From Candidatus Nitrotoga sp. HW29 (GTDB lineage: Bacteria; Pseudomonadota; Gammaproteobacteria; Burkholderiales; Gallionellaceae), in assembly GCF_924101635.2 (NCBI RefSeq), contig NZ_CAKMAA020000073.1, positions 1 through 51,842 on the forward strand: a stretch of DNA of 51,842 nucleotides, written 5' to 3'. The first letter of the stretch is position 1. Each line of letters begins with the position of its first letter. Both the position numbers and the translations under genes were made by a program. This document shows positions 7,013 to 17,700 of the stretch, piece by piece. The notes beneath the pieces were generated by a model. The model worked only from the letters and a program-made list of their open reading frames with translations. It was not told the origin of the DNA and did no database searches.

Positions 7013-7957
7013 ATGTTGTTGGGCACAACCATAACTAGGATCGCACGCGTGTCATATTCCGAACTTTTCCACTCGTCCCGCAATTGGATCTTCGAAGACC
7101 TCTCCAGGTTCTCTCTAGATAAGGGCTCCAACAGTGCTCGAATCGTAGAGCTGCTGAAGCCGCTTGGCGAGTTGACGCTTGCCGCATCTCTGCTGTCCAG
7201 ATTATCCCATCTCTCGGAAGATCAGACGTGGAGAATGGCGTTGGACTTCTCGTGGGAACAGCTCCAAGAAGGAAATCTGCTGTTTGACGTCCTGAAGGAG
7301 AGGCCAGATTTGCTGGTGATGCTGTCCTTGTATGCTACGCTTCACCATGAGGGATACAGGAACAAAAGGCTTGAAGATCAGATTGCCCAATTGGTAAGTA
7401 CACCTGGGTTCTACCAAACTGACATGCTCGCATGGAGGCGCTTGGATTTGTTGGTTGGCATCCAAGAGTTCGGCTTCCGAAGTGATATCGATTCTGAAAT
7501 ATCGGAGACTTTCGAGCGGACTTGGCTGAGCAAGTGTCACTCCCCTTGGACACTCACAGATGCGGCAGCTTACGGGCTAACACACACCGCCTTCTACATG
7601 ACCGGTTACGGATTCGGTGTTTCTCGTTTGCCAAACCGCGTTGCGAGCTATCTCTTGGACAATTGTTTGCCATGGACGCGGATGTATCTGGATGAGGGCA
7701 ATTTCGATCTCGCGGCGGAAATGATAATGACGCGATGCTGCGTTCAATCGCCCTTGAAAGATGCTGAGCACTTGCTTCCCAATGACTTCCTTAACGCGAG
7801 GCTAGATGACGGAGCTCTACCCTGTCCCGCTTACGGGGCACTTACCTTAATATTTGGAGAGAGCGATCCTGATCGTCGTTACTTCTTACAGCACTACCAC
7901 ACAGTGCTGGTTACATGCATGGCAGCGGCTATGGCGATCAACAGAGCTGCGCACTGA
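7013..7957 (+). CDS. DUF6895-like helical protein
   Basis: About 314 residues from ATG 7013; a GTG at 6980 would add 11. It is almost entirely helical. The stretch WTLTDAAAYGLTHTAFYMTGYG (near residue 185) resembles the conserved motif of DUF6895 proteins, as I recall them, of unknown biochemical function. No transmembrane segment is evident. It follows the 80-residue peptide gene by 80 bases on the same strand, with no terminator seen between them, so cotranscription is likely. The ribosome site is weak at either start. Assignment is tentative. Confidence 0.5.
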   Translation: MLLGTTITRIARVSYSELFHSSRNWIFEDLSRFSLDKGSNSARIVELLKPLGELTLAASLLSRLSHLSEDQTWRMALDFSWEQLQEGNLLFDVLKERPDLLVMLSLYATLHHEGYRNKRLEDQIAQLVSTPGFYQTDMLAWRRLDLLVGIQEFGFRSDIDSEISETFERTWLSKCHSPWTLTDAAAYGLTHTAFYMTGYGFGVSRLPNRVASYLLDNCLPWTRMYLDEGNFDLAAEMIMTRCCVQSPLKDAEHLLPNDFLNARLDDGALPCPAYGALTLIFGESDPDRRYFLQHYHTVLVTCMAAAMAINRAAH

Positions 7958-8224
7958 GCCGCCGCGGGGAATGCTGCGTAACTACGGAATACTTCAGGCA
8001 CATTGCCCTCTACGTCAGAGTTTCAACCACGCGCCAAGCAGAAAACGACCTTTCTATACCTGATCAAAGGAAAAAATTGATGGTATAACTGTGTCCTGAC
8101 CCACTACATCCTTTATGAAAATAAGGATTTTGCTTATTTTCATATTTCAGCATTACATTCACAATGTTTTACAAGTCAATCAACAGCCAACAGCGCCAAA
8201 ATGTTTTAAATTGGAAGGGTTGCA
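7958..8224. other. Intergenic region before the giant-protein cluster
   Basis: No gene seen. An AT-rich imperfect hairpin, GAAAATAA with TTATTTTC (8117-8141), lies about 85 bases before the next start codon. The promoter of the 2181-residue gene is probably here, but no consensus boxes stand out. Confidence 0.3.
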
Positions 8225-11200
8225 ATGAATCAGATTTTACTAAATCTTGAAGCTATTGAAATAAGTAGAGACTGTCCAGCAGGTGATTGCGGCTTGCCAT
8301 CACAAACCTTGATATCCTATCCAATAGGATTTTCTCGACGGCGTTTTATTCAAAGTTTAAGCGCGGTTGCTACATTCTTCATTTGCAACCCAGCCAAGGC
8401 ACTTCAATCCATAAATATCACTGCAAATGGCAGCCGTGCAGCATTATCGTGCGACAACGTCACAATCTGGTCTATCGATACATCGTGGCTCGCCGGAAAT
8501 CCACGCTTTGACGTTTGTAAACGAGGTAAGGAAATCCTAATCTCTCTTACCGGATCAAGATATCCAGGTACCGATCTGTCCGCAGACTTTCAAGCGAGCA
8601 TCTTTCAAGGCTTTGACTCTCCGGTCATACAGTTAAAGCATTCGCTGGCTACCGAACTCACCGAAGCTCCCCTCATTGATTGGTTGTCGGGGAAACGGCA
8701 ACTCTCTTTTTCAGATCGAGACTCGTTGTTTTCGGCTGAGGTAGGTAATTTTTTGCACATTAACCAGACGTCTTCGGCGCGTGTATTTGTTTCTCCTAGT
8801 TTGGCACTGAACGCAGCGGCCACCAACGGCTGGAATATTGGCGGGACAGAGTTTTCTGGACAAGGTGACAGCTTTACATTATCGCGCATGTCGCAATCTG
8901 AGCTGGTAAGGTCCAGCGCGTCGATGCTCCGATCACAAATCATTGTGAATACATCATCTGGTGCCACGCGCATGTCGCCGCTCGTTGCTGAATCCAAGGC
9001 CCAAGGCTATTCTATTGGGGAATCCGGGCTGTCATCTATCCGCATTGAGGCTGCAGAGGGTCTCGAGGGATTGCGACATTATGGGTTCCTTTCCGATGGA
9101 GCCGGCGAGGCAGTCGTATCAAAGCTTTCAGACACTGATCCGAATATTCAAGTGAGCAGAGTGCTCACGCGGGAGCCACGATATGGAAGAGCCCTCGCGG
9201 CAAACGGGCAAAGTCATGCCCTCTTTGCTGGCGAACAGGGCCAAGGCGTAACCCTTTTTGGGCAATACGCTCTACTGACCGCCCCCCCGTCAGACGGCAA
9301 CCAGGTGCGGGTTGAGTCGAAGCAAGGGACTTGCGTGGTTGATTGCGGTGCGTACCCCCAATCACTGTCAATAGCGTCCGACGCTGATGTGAGTATCACA
9401 ATGAAGTTTCCCCGACCCGCAGATTTATCAGAAAATTCAGAAAAAAAACTTCCGGCAATTTGTTCAGTTTTCCCCTTCACCTTCACTCAGAAAGAGCTAT
9501 CGCTGGAGGGCGCCGAGATCACTTTCAAGAAACCAACAAATGCACTCTTGCTAAAGTTTCGCTTTCATGGATTCAAGCTTATTCATACATGGAAAGGAAC
9601 GCAACTGCACGCCGAGCGAGATTGTCGTCTAACGCTTTTGGCTGGCGCGCAAGCATTGCTTGAGCAAGCTTATTTTGAACCACCTATTATAAAACCGACG
9701 ACCCCAGAGCAAAAAGAGGAAGCAAGAAAGCAAAAGGAGGAAGCAGAAAAGAGGTTTAAGCAATGGATGGAGGCTCAATACGATCGCAGTGGGGCGTCCC
9801 CGGCCGGGAGGCAGAAATTCATAGATGACGCATTAACCTTGTACAAAGGCAACGATCCCATCGTTTCTGAAACAATCAAGGCTGCTTTTCCTTCCGAAGC
9901 CCGCATCTCAGGCGAGTCTCAACTCGTATTTCGGCTTAAGCGGAACATGACCCCCCCGACGCTAAAGAAACTTGGCACCCTCGAACTTTCCCTGAGTCAT
10001 CTGCTCGACCAGGAGCTATGGGAACTGGTAGTTGTTCAAGATGCCGCCAGTAGTGAAACGGCCAGAGATGACCTAACGAAATTTTCCGGGCAGACACCCA
10101 ATAAGGATGTACCACCTTCGGAAGCAACCTATCTTGAAATGCCATCGTCGCTGTATATTTCACCAAACGAGAATGCCCATTTCAAAATTGAGGGGTTGTC
10201 AGACGAGCCTGGGCATGTCTTTAAAGACATTTTTCGACTGGTTGGCGACACAACGCAGACCCAGAAGGGCCTGCCGTTAAGGGCAATTGGAACCCAAGGA
10301 TTCATCACAGATGGAAATAAATTGCCCGAACATTACGATCCAGGCTGTCATGCAGATTGTCCTGACTACCATGAATTTCGCACCGCTCTCGATGCACGGG
10401 ACAGAGCTGAATTCGTCTGGCTCTCATCACAGTGGGGGCGACGCGCGTTATTAGGTACGAAGGATGTACGCATCTTAAAGAAAGTACCCATCTTGGGGCA
10501 AGATGGAAAACCCATGGAGCAGGATGAATCATCTATCTGCACTCATCTTTCGCCTGGCAGCAATAAAGAAGATTTCAAAGGGGTATATGTCCCGCAACCA
10601 TTCTACGCAAGCAAACTAATGCTGTCTTCGTTGGGGGGATCACTGAAGTCCCTTGGACGATGGGATCCCCCCGCCCTATGTGCCTTTGCCTTGAGCGTTG
10701 AACGATGGGAACACAGCTCCACCTTTGCGCGACAGTGCCTTGATGAAGTTGTGTATAAGGGATTTTTGCTACCATTCGGAATCAGGGCCTCACTTATAAA
10801 GGTCACGCGCCGTCAAAAACGTCTATTTCCAGAGCTTGGCGTCATGTCGATACCTGTACAGCAGTTTTTCCTCGAATTATCGAACCCGACTGTCGAGTAC
10901 AGTGAATTTCTTGCCCCACATAAGGGAAGAACCTGGCCGTTTCGCAGGATCGACATTCAATTGCACGGAAGGCTACAAATTGATGACCCAACAAATACTG
11001 ACTTCTGCAATCTAGGACAGTCGGCCTTCCGGATTTGCGTTGGAGGTCTTGGTTATCATTTCGATTTCGAGATCGATGGCGACCCGAAGCGTCGGGGTAA
11101 TGCTTGCTTTGCGTTCGTGGACAATACGGTCGCTCATAACAAGGACGCACTCGAAAAGGTCACAAACGCATTCAATTGGTATTCTTGTGAAGATTGGGCA

Positions 11201-14200
11201 AAAGATGATGATCAAACGTGTGCGAGAGGTATAAATCATAATAGAAGCCAATATTCCTTGGATCTCCAAAAATCGAAGGTTCAGTATGCACCCTCAAAAA
11301 AGCCAGACGACACCTCGCACATAACCGAACGCATGTGGGTCAAGCTTGGAATGAACGAGAAGCTTGTCAATTCGGCCGTTATTGAAGCCAGCGGCAAGCC
11401 GCCTACGTTCCCGGAGATGGAAGAGGCAGAGGTTATCATTCCGGCTGTTAACCGGCTGACTGGGCGTGATACAAATGCATCAACAAATGTCAGCCTAGCA
11501 GAAGTATTCAAAGCCGTTGGATTTGATATCGATCCATCCGGTAGCGCCAAAAATGATAGTGAAGTATTTCTTAAATTTACCAAGCCCATCTTGATGTCAT
11601 TCTCCGGGAAAGGGGATCGCGCAGGCGCCGTTGGAACACCGAACATGGAAGCGCAGTATCTTTCGCGCACAACTGGCCTCATGGGCAAGACCGACAAGCC
11701 TTTGACTCCTGGAGACGGCCAATCCATGAACTTGGCAACCAGCGCTTTGAATTCGAGTAGCAGATCTAAGGTAAATTTTCAACCAGCCGAGCTGTTTAGC
11801 CCCGACGCAAAACTTCTTGGCGTGATTCCTTTTTCTAATCTGTTCGATATGATAGGTCTCAGTGAAGTCCCCAGATTTATCGAATCAACCCGCCACAAAA
11901 TCGATTCTACAGTTGCTAAAGTGGAGCAAGAAGTTTGTACCTTCGTCGTTGAAGGTTTGGTTCTGGTTGGTCATATTCTGTCCAAAATCGAAGCCGAAGT
12001 GGAAAAGTTCGAGTCCCTTCTGCCGCTACAACAACATTTAAATGAATTTAAAAGCGCACTTGGCGAAATACAAACGCAATGCTCGAGCGGGTTTGATCCT
12101 ATAACTGCCTCGACTTCTATTGCCAAAGCGGGTTCAGCTGCAGAAAATGCGGGACGTTACGTCGATAGCCTTGCTCAAAATCCGGCATTATTATTACCTG
12201 CTCCAATCATAGACGCGATCAATGCATGGACCCTGTTGGTCAAAAAATTATCAGAACAATATAGGAACCTTCAATCGACCTTGAGTGGACAAATTGAACT
12301 ATTAAAGAGTGACTTTTTAGATACCGTAACAATAGTAACAACCGATCTAGGCGAAATTGCTGCACGCCAGCTCAATATTGAATGTACGAAACTATTTAAT
12401 AGCATTGAGCGCACGCTTAGATCAGTGTTGCCTACTGACCAGCAAATCGAACAATTTCTTGAGTTTTACACGAGCTACCAGACAATCTATGCTGGTATCG
12501 TGGGCCAGTATAAAGAGGTAAGCGACCATTTGGCTGTCTGCGAAGCAATTTTATTGCCAGTTGCTAAACTGCATGTGCTATTGCTCCCAAACAATACTGA
12601 TAGCTTTGTAAACAAGTTAACCAGTAGGATGCAAGAACCGCTTGTGTCTCTCGATGCGAAATTAAGAAAATGGCCAGAGAACGCAGCTGAAGATGCACGG
12701 GCATTTTTTCGCCGCGTCGAACCATCGATCGATGGCTTTTCAACTGCGCTTCGGAGTTTATTGGAATTGCTGAAGTTGCAAGAATTAAGTCTAGTAGATC
12801 GTTTTAACAATGCCAAGGTTAAAAAATTCGCCGATAAAATTGCCGCAATATCAAATCACATCCAAGTCATTAAAGTCTCACTCGATGAATTGACTGACGC
12901 AACGATACGTTCACTTGGGGAACACGGAACTGTTAATCCCTCAATGGCAGCCTATTTGACGGGTATTCAGGGAGAGGTTGCGAAAGCGCGCGAGAAATTT
13001 GCTAAAGCTTGTGCTGATATAAAAGATTTTTCAATAGAATTGCACGGTACCCAAAAGAAGATCGTAGATTTGATGCAGGATTTAAAACTCCGGCTACTAA
13101 CTGACCGGGCAAGAGTGCTTCCAACAATTCTCCAGAAAATACAAGATACTTGGACCATCGCTAACAATGATCAGGAAGCTCATAATAAAACGATCGAAGT
13201 AACAATAGAAATTGTCAAATTATGCGCTCTGGTTGACTCCCCATACAAGCCTTACAAGAAGGTGGAGTTTAGGGACACTGTTCTGAAGCTGGACAAGTCC
13301 CTAGGGAAGATTTTAATCACAGTTCACGATACCCTAAACTCCTGGATCGCTTTCGTTGTGCCGAATGCAGAAACCCCTCAGCCGTGGCTTTCAACGATCG
13401 AGCCTCACCTTAAATTCTTTGCGCCTAATTTATACGGCCAACTGGAGATACTGATAAATAAGGTCAACGCTGCCCGGAATAAACTTGTTAATGGCATTGT
13501 CATCCTACCGGGTACTGCACCTTCGTATGACATCGACAAACTTGCTGACTCCGTGAAGGATGTCAAGGACTCCTGGCGCGACGTGACCGCGGAACTGAAA
13601 CGGATTCTTGAATATCCAGGGGATACGGTCGTCGATTATATCAAAAATGAAATCAGGGAAGATATTGCGCAGCTGCTAAAGAAACTCATTCCTGCGGAGA
13701 TACGCCTTGATTACAATTTCAACATTGAACTATCCAAGCCCGACGGGACTGTATTCGAGACAGGATTGGGCCCGGGTCGTGGCACGGGGCGGCTCGATCT
13801 GAAGTCGGAAATCGTTGCAGACGTTATGCATGGAACGTCGACCGCTAATTTCACAGGAGAAGTATCGAATTTTCGTTTGAATGTACTTGGATTTTTAGTA
13901 ATCCCTTTTGAGTATGTCAAGTTTGAAGCAAAAAGTGGCTCTGGACCTAAATTGTTTCCTCCTAAAATAGGTAATAATATTGAGTTTAAAGGTTGCTTGA
14001 GTTTCGTAAATGACCTGAAGGGCTTTTTTCTTGGAGGAAGCGGCCCCTATGTATTACCCAAGCCGAGTGGAATTAAGGCTGGATATGCCTTCCGGCCGGA
14101 CCAGATAGTGATCGGTGGGATGTTCATTCAGAACCTCGTAATTGACGCCGGTATCGAAATTCCATTCGATGATAGGGCTGCAGTCACCACCTTTGCTGTA

Positions 14201-14770
14201 TCGAGCCGCCAGAGCCCTGCACTGTTGTTCATTTCCCCGTATGGTGGCTCAATGTTCTTCAGCCTGATGATGGCTGGTGATCGCCTCGTTTCCATGGAAG
14301 CCGAATTTTCGGCAGGTCTGGTCTCTGCCTTTGAGTGCGGTGTAGTAGTGGGAACAGGCCGTTGTGCATTAGGTATATCTTTAAGTCAAAGCGATAAAGG
14401 AATAACCCTTGGAGGATTCTTTTACATCGGAGGAGCAGCCACTGTGGCGGAACTCATTGGAATCGCGGCGAGTTTACGCATAAGCCTTGTCTACAATAGC
14501 GGTAACGTCACTGGACACGGCGAGTTTTCCGTCGAGATTGGTTGCGGCTTCTTCTCATGGACCTATGACTATACGATTGGTTACCAAGTAAGCAGAATCT
14601 CCAGAAGCACGCCAACTAATCTTCTCAGTACCCAATCGCTTCCGGGTGCAACCTCACAGCGTCAACCCAATAACAAACCGATTGATAATCTCAGCATCCC
14701 AGCATTGGGCGACTTATTTATGAATCTAAAAACATGGCATGAATTTGAGGCCGCTTTTGCGGACGTTTAA
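8225..14770 (+). CDS. Giant Tat-exported protein of unknown function
   Basis: A 2181-residue protein. A twin-arginine signal is clear: SRRRFIQ at residues 37-43, hydrophobic SLSAVATFFIC, then an A-K-A cleavage site near residue 59, so export of a folded protein is predicted. Residues 60-500 are beta-rich. A charged coiled-coil segment lies near 500-540 (KEEARKQKEEAEKRFKQW). Residues 540-1220 are mixed. About 1230-1800 is a long helical, coiled-coil-like stalk. The last 350 residues are glycine-rich with alternating hydrophobic strands, like a large beta-sheet or barrel domain. The start at 8225 has AAGGG six bases upstream. The next gene begins 10 bases after the stop. I know of no characterised relative; the C-terminal pattern recalls very large uncharacterised proteins of actinobacteria and others, but that is memory, not a search. 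Confidence 0.75.
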   Translation: MNQILLNLEAIEISRDCPAGDCGLPSQTLISYPIGFSRRRFIQSLSAVATFFICNPAKALQSINITANGSRAALSCDNVTIWSIDTSWLAGNPRFDVCKRGKEILISLTGSRYPGTDLSADFQASIFQGFDSPVIQLKHSLATELTEAPLIDWLSGKRQLSFSDRDSLFSAEVGNFLHINQTSSARVFVSPSLALNAAATNGWNIGGTEFSGQGDSFTLSRMSQSELVRSSASMLRSQIIVNTSSGATRMSPLVAESKAQGYSIGESGLSSIRIEAAEGLEGLRHYGFLSDGAGEAVVSKLSDTDPNIQVSRVLTREPRYGRALAANGQSHALFAGEQGQGVTLFGQYALLTAPPSDGNQVRVESKQGTCVVDCGAYPQSLSIASDADVSITMKFPRPADLSENSEKKLPAICSVFPFTFTQKELSLEGAEITFKKPTNALLLKFRFHGFKLIHTWKGTQLHAERDCRLTLLAGAQALLEQAYFEPPIIKPTTPEQKEEARKQKEEAEKRFKQWMEAQYDRSGASPAGRQKFIDDALTLYKGNDPIVSETIKAAFPSEARISGESQLVFRLKRNMTPPTLKKLGTLELSLSHLLDQELWELVVVQDAASSETARDDLTKFSGQTPNKDVPPSEATYLEMPSSLYISPNENAHFKIEGLSDEPGHVFKDIFRLVGDTTQTQKGLPLRAIGTQGFITDGNKLPEHYDPGCHADCPDYHEFRTALDARDRAEFVWLSSQWGRRALLGTKDVRILKKVPILGQDGKPMEQDESSICTHLSPGSNKEDFKGVYVPQPFYASKLMLSSLGGSLKSLGRWDPPALCAFALSVERWEHSSTFARQCLDEVVYKGFLLPFGIRASLIKVTRRQKRLFPELGVMSIPVQQFFLELSNPTVEYSEFLAPHKGRTWPFRRIDIQLHGRLQIDDPTNTDFCNLGQSAFRICVGGLGYHFDFEIDGDPKRRGNACFAFVDNTVAHNKDALEKVTNAFNWYSCEDWAKDDDQTCARGINHNRSQYSLDLQKSKVQYAPSKKPDDTSHITERMWVKLGMNEKLVNSAVIEASGKPPTFPEMEEAEVIIPAVNRLTGRDTNASTNVSLAEVFKAVGFDIDPSGSAKNDSEVFLKFTKPILMSFSGKGDRAGAVGTPNMEAQYLSRTTGLMGKTDKPLTPGDGQSMNLATSALNSSSRSKVNFQPAELFSPDAKLLGVIPFSNLFDMIGLSEVPRFIESTRHKIDSTVAKVEQEVCTFVVEGLVLVGHILSKIEAEVEKFESLLPLQQHLNEFKSALGEIQTQCSSGFDPITASTSIAKAGSAAENAGRYVDSLAQNPALLLPAPIIDAINAWTLLVKKLSEQYRNLQSTLSGQIELLKSDFLDTVTIVTTDLGEIAARQLNIECTKLFNSIERTLRSVLPTDQQIEQFLEFYTSYQTIYAGIVGQYKEVSDHLAVCEAILLPVAKLHVLLLPNNTDSFVNKLTSRMQEPLVSLDAKLRKWPENAAEDARAFFRRVEPSIDGFSTALRSLLELLKLQELSLVDRFNNAKVKKFADKIAAISNHIQVIKVSLDELTDATIRSLGEHGTVNPSMAAYLTGIQGEVAKAREKFAKACADIKDFSIELHGTQKKIVDLMQDLKLRLLTDRARVLPTILQKIQDTWTIANNDQEAHNKTIEVTIEIVKLCALVDSPYKPYKKVEFRDTVLKLDKSLGKILITVHDTLNSWIAFVVPNAETPQPWLSTIEPHLKFFAPNLYGQLEILINKVNAARNKLVNGIVILPGTAPSYDIDKLADSVKDVKDSWRDVTAELKRILEYPGDTVVDYIKNEIREDIAQLLKKLIPAEIRLDYNFNIELSKPDGTVFETGLGPGRGTGRLDLKSEIVADVMHGTSTANFTGEVSNFRLNVLGFLVIPFEYVKFEAKSGSGPKLFPPKIGNNIEFKGCLSFVNDLKGFFLGGSGPYVLPKPSGIKAGYAFRPDQIVIGGMFIQNLVIDAGIEIPFDDRAAVTTFAVSSRQSPALLFISPYGGSMFFSLMMAGDRLVSMEAEFSAGLVSAFECGVVVGTGRCALGISLSQSDKGITLGGFFYIGGAATVAELIGIAASLRISLVYNSGNVTGHGEFSVEIGCGFFSWTYDYTIGYQVSRISRSTPTNLLSTQSLPGATSQRQPNNKPIDNLSIPALGDLFMNLKTWHEFEAAFADV

Positions 14771-14780
14771 GGGGGAGCAA

Positions 14781-17700
14781 ATGCAGGACTCTATACCAAG
14801 CCAATGTGACCCGATAATCCCGAATAATAACCCTATGATTGTCAGGTGGATCGTGATACCCAAAGGTTTATCTGAAATACAGGGTCAGACGAACATAAAA
14901 TCCCTTTCATTGACAGTCATGCCTGTCCTGGATCAATCTACTTTTGTATGGAACGGCCCGTTTGATAAAAATGCGACCTATCGCAATTGGGCTACATGGG
15001 TGAAAAAATCCTTATTGGGACTGAAAATTAGCATCTCTCCATTGAATGGCCAGTGTACCGACGATACCAGTTGTGTTTATCCTGTCAATTTTTCTGAGGA
15101 AATGAGAAACAAGATCATTATGGACCAGTTATGGGATACCTTTTTTAACGGCTCAAGGGCTGGCCAGGACGTCAGCCCTTCTAGCACGATTTCATCCGCC
15201 GCTGCTGCGGAATTGATTGCCCTGGACCAGACCAGCGTTTTCGCCAAAACATCACAGGAAATTATTAAGCACCTTATTTCCATGCATATGTCAAGATCTA
15301 TCAATGGCGCTAACCGGAATGGCAACATGCGGCCTCCATCGGTTCGCATTGACCAGCTTTTTTCCCCCTCCGGCCAGACAAATGAAGATCAGCCCATTTT
15401 ATCCGGGCCAGACTGTTCCAGGCCAAGCTGTTGGGAAGACAATTTAAAAAAGGGCTACAGCCAAATTTCAGATATTTTCTTGCCAGTGAAACCATCACTC
15501 AGCAGGTTGTTTGCAGCACAAACTGCCTCTCCTCAATATAATACCAACGAAGTAGGTGATGAAAGGTCGTTAACGAACGATCTATTAGATTCTTTAAAGA
15601 ACATTGAATCAGTTTATCGTGCAGTTCCAGCTTTGTCTCATGAGAGTATGAAGACATATATGAGCAAAGGTATGGATCGGCAACCGATATTCACTGCCGA
15701 AGCTGTAGGGTCCATGCTCGAAGGATTTAAGAAGGTATTTAGTTCGAGGGACAAATACAACACTCGAAATGATCCAACTGTAAAAAAATTAGATCACCCC
15801 TGGGCAAATGTCGCTGTGCAGCACATGATCACCACCATACCTTATGTAGCGAACAAAAAAGTTATAGCCAAAATGGCAAGAGTTGATTCATCCAAAAGCC
15901 CAAAACAACGTTTAGCGATGCTCATGGCAGAACCAGGCCTTCTTAGCTCCATAGGCTTACTCTTCGATGTTGAAATCCCGATTGAATCGCACCAAGCGAT
16001 AGGAGATGAATTCCGCATTTCTGTGTCAGCGAATTGGAAAACTTGTCCAGCGTTTCTTGAACAGTGCCCTAAGACGGTTATAACAGAAAAGGGAGTCCCC
16101 AAGGCAAAGGAAAGTGTGTTTGACGAACAAGGATTTTTGAATCTTGGGGCGAGAAATGAACAAGGGGAGCCACAATTCGTTCTAACTGACTTTCGCTTCG
16201 ATGAGGCACTTCGTCATCTACAGAATGGAGCACACGCCGACAGAAACCAGCTCCCGGAATATTCGCCGGGTGCAAATGCACTGTTATTACCTGCTTTCCA
16301 GTTTAGCGAGATCCTTTCGCATGATTTGGCCTTGCACTGGGTTAATCGGAGAGACGCGGCTGTTAATCGAAAAGAATTTAAAGAGAACGATGACCTTTAT
16401 CTGGATAACCTCGCTATTGGGATTCGCCCACATCTGGGTCGGTTAAGCGATGATGATTCTAAAAAAATTAACTGGTTTGATTTGGCTGGAAAACACGTCA
16501 CTTATGATGCACTAAAAGGTAAAGCCCGAACCTCAAGAGATATCGCAAGAGACGATAGTTATGCGCCACTGGTCAGCTATGACAAATTGGAAACAGGTAA
16601 ATCAAGAGTCGCCGAACTGATGTGTACCTGGAACGGTTGGGGGCTAGGTTTGCCACTACCTGGAACTAAATCAACGAAGCACCAGTTCCCAAAAAAAGAG
16701 TCTGCTCGGCCACGCTCTTTTCCACCGTTCCGATATGGGGATTCAGTCTGCATGGCAGCCCGGCTGGTACTCAGAGATGGTTCATGTCTCCTGTCTGCAA
16801 ATGAAGCTGCATCAAAACTGGGGGCGAACTGGCCAGAATCAGAAGAGGGCTCGCCACTTATCGTTGGAAGCCGTGAAGAATCAGTCTCCAAGCCATTCCG
16901 CCTGCTTCGGTGGGAGCGGCTCAGAGCGCCGGCCATCTTGCATGACAAGCCCCCCCGTCAGCACAAATGGTGGCCCCCTGAAAGTGCTTCGCGCGCAGTA
17001 GTAGCCACTAGCCATCAGCATGGGCTGGAAAACCATTCCGTCTCTTTTCGTTTTGTCGTTCCCGATAAGGAACCTGACATGTTTTCTACATGGAAACATG
17101 GCATGTTCAATAAGACTGTCGATCCTAAAGAAACTGCATTCCCTAATGCGACCATGGATAACGAAGCCAATTTCATCCCTGTTCGGTTATCGTATGGGGA
17201 TAGAACAGAACCAGCATTCGAAGAAAACAGTGTATTTGGTTCACCACGGTCCATTCCATACCACCCCGACCCCTTGGTCACACAGATTCACATATGGGCT
17301 GTGCGCCGTCTGCATGCAAATAGCACAGAATGGGTGCCGATTGGCAATACAGATGGTACAGAAGTTTGCGTGAAATTCAACGTATACCATTCTTCTCATT
17401 GGCCTGCTGCAAATGCACTACACATACAAGTAATTGCGGAAAAACGAAAAAAGCCTGGCCCATTACTTGTTTTGCATGAAAAAATCAATGTCTTAAAAGT
17501 GCATGTTCCAGAAGGGGAATCGATGACATTGGTATTTGCCCCGGCAGGAGATGAGGCAACAATTTCAAAGAAACATGCTTTTGGGCTTAAACGTTGTAAA
17601 CAAATGCTTACGAAATTTTTTGTAGAATCTAAGCTGCACCTGCTCTCAAGCAACCTGTACCCGAAATATTCTTCCTGCCTGCCATTTCTGGCCAACACAT

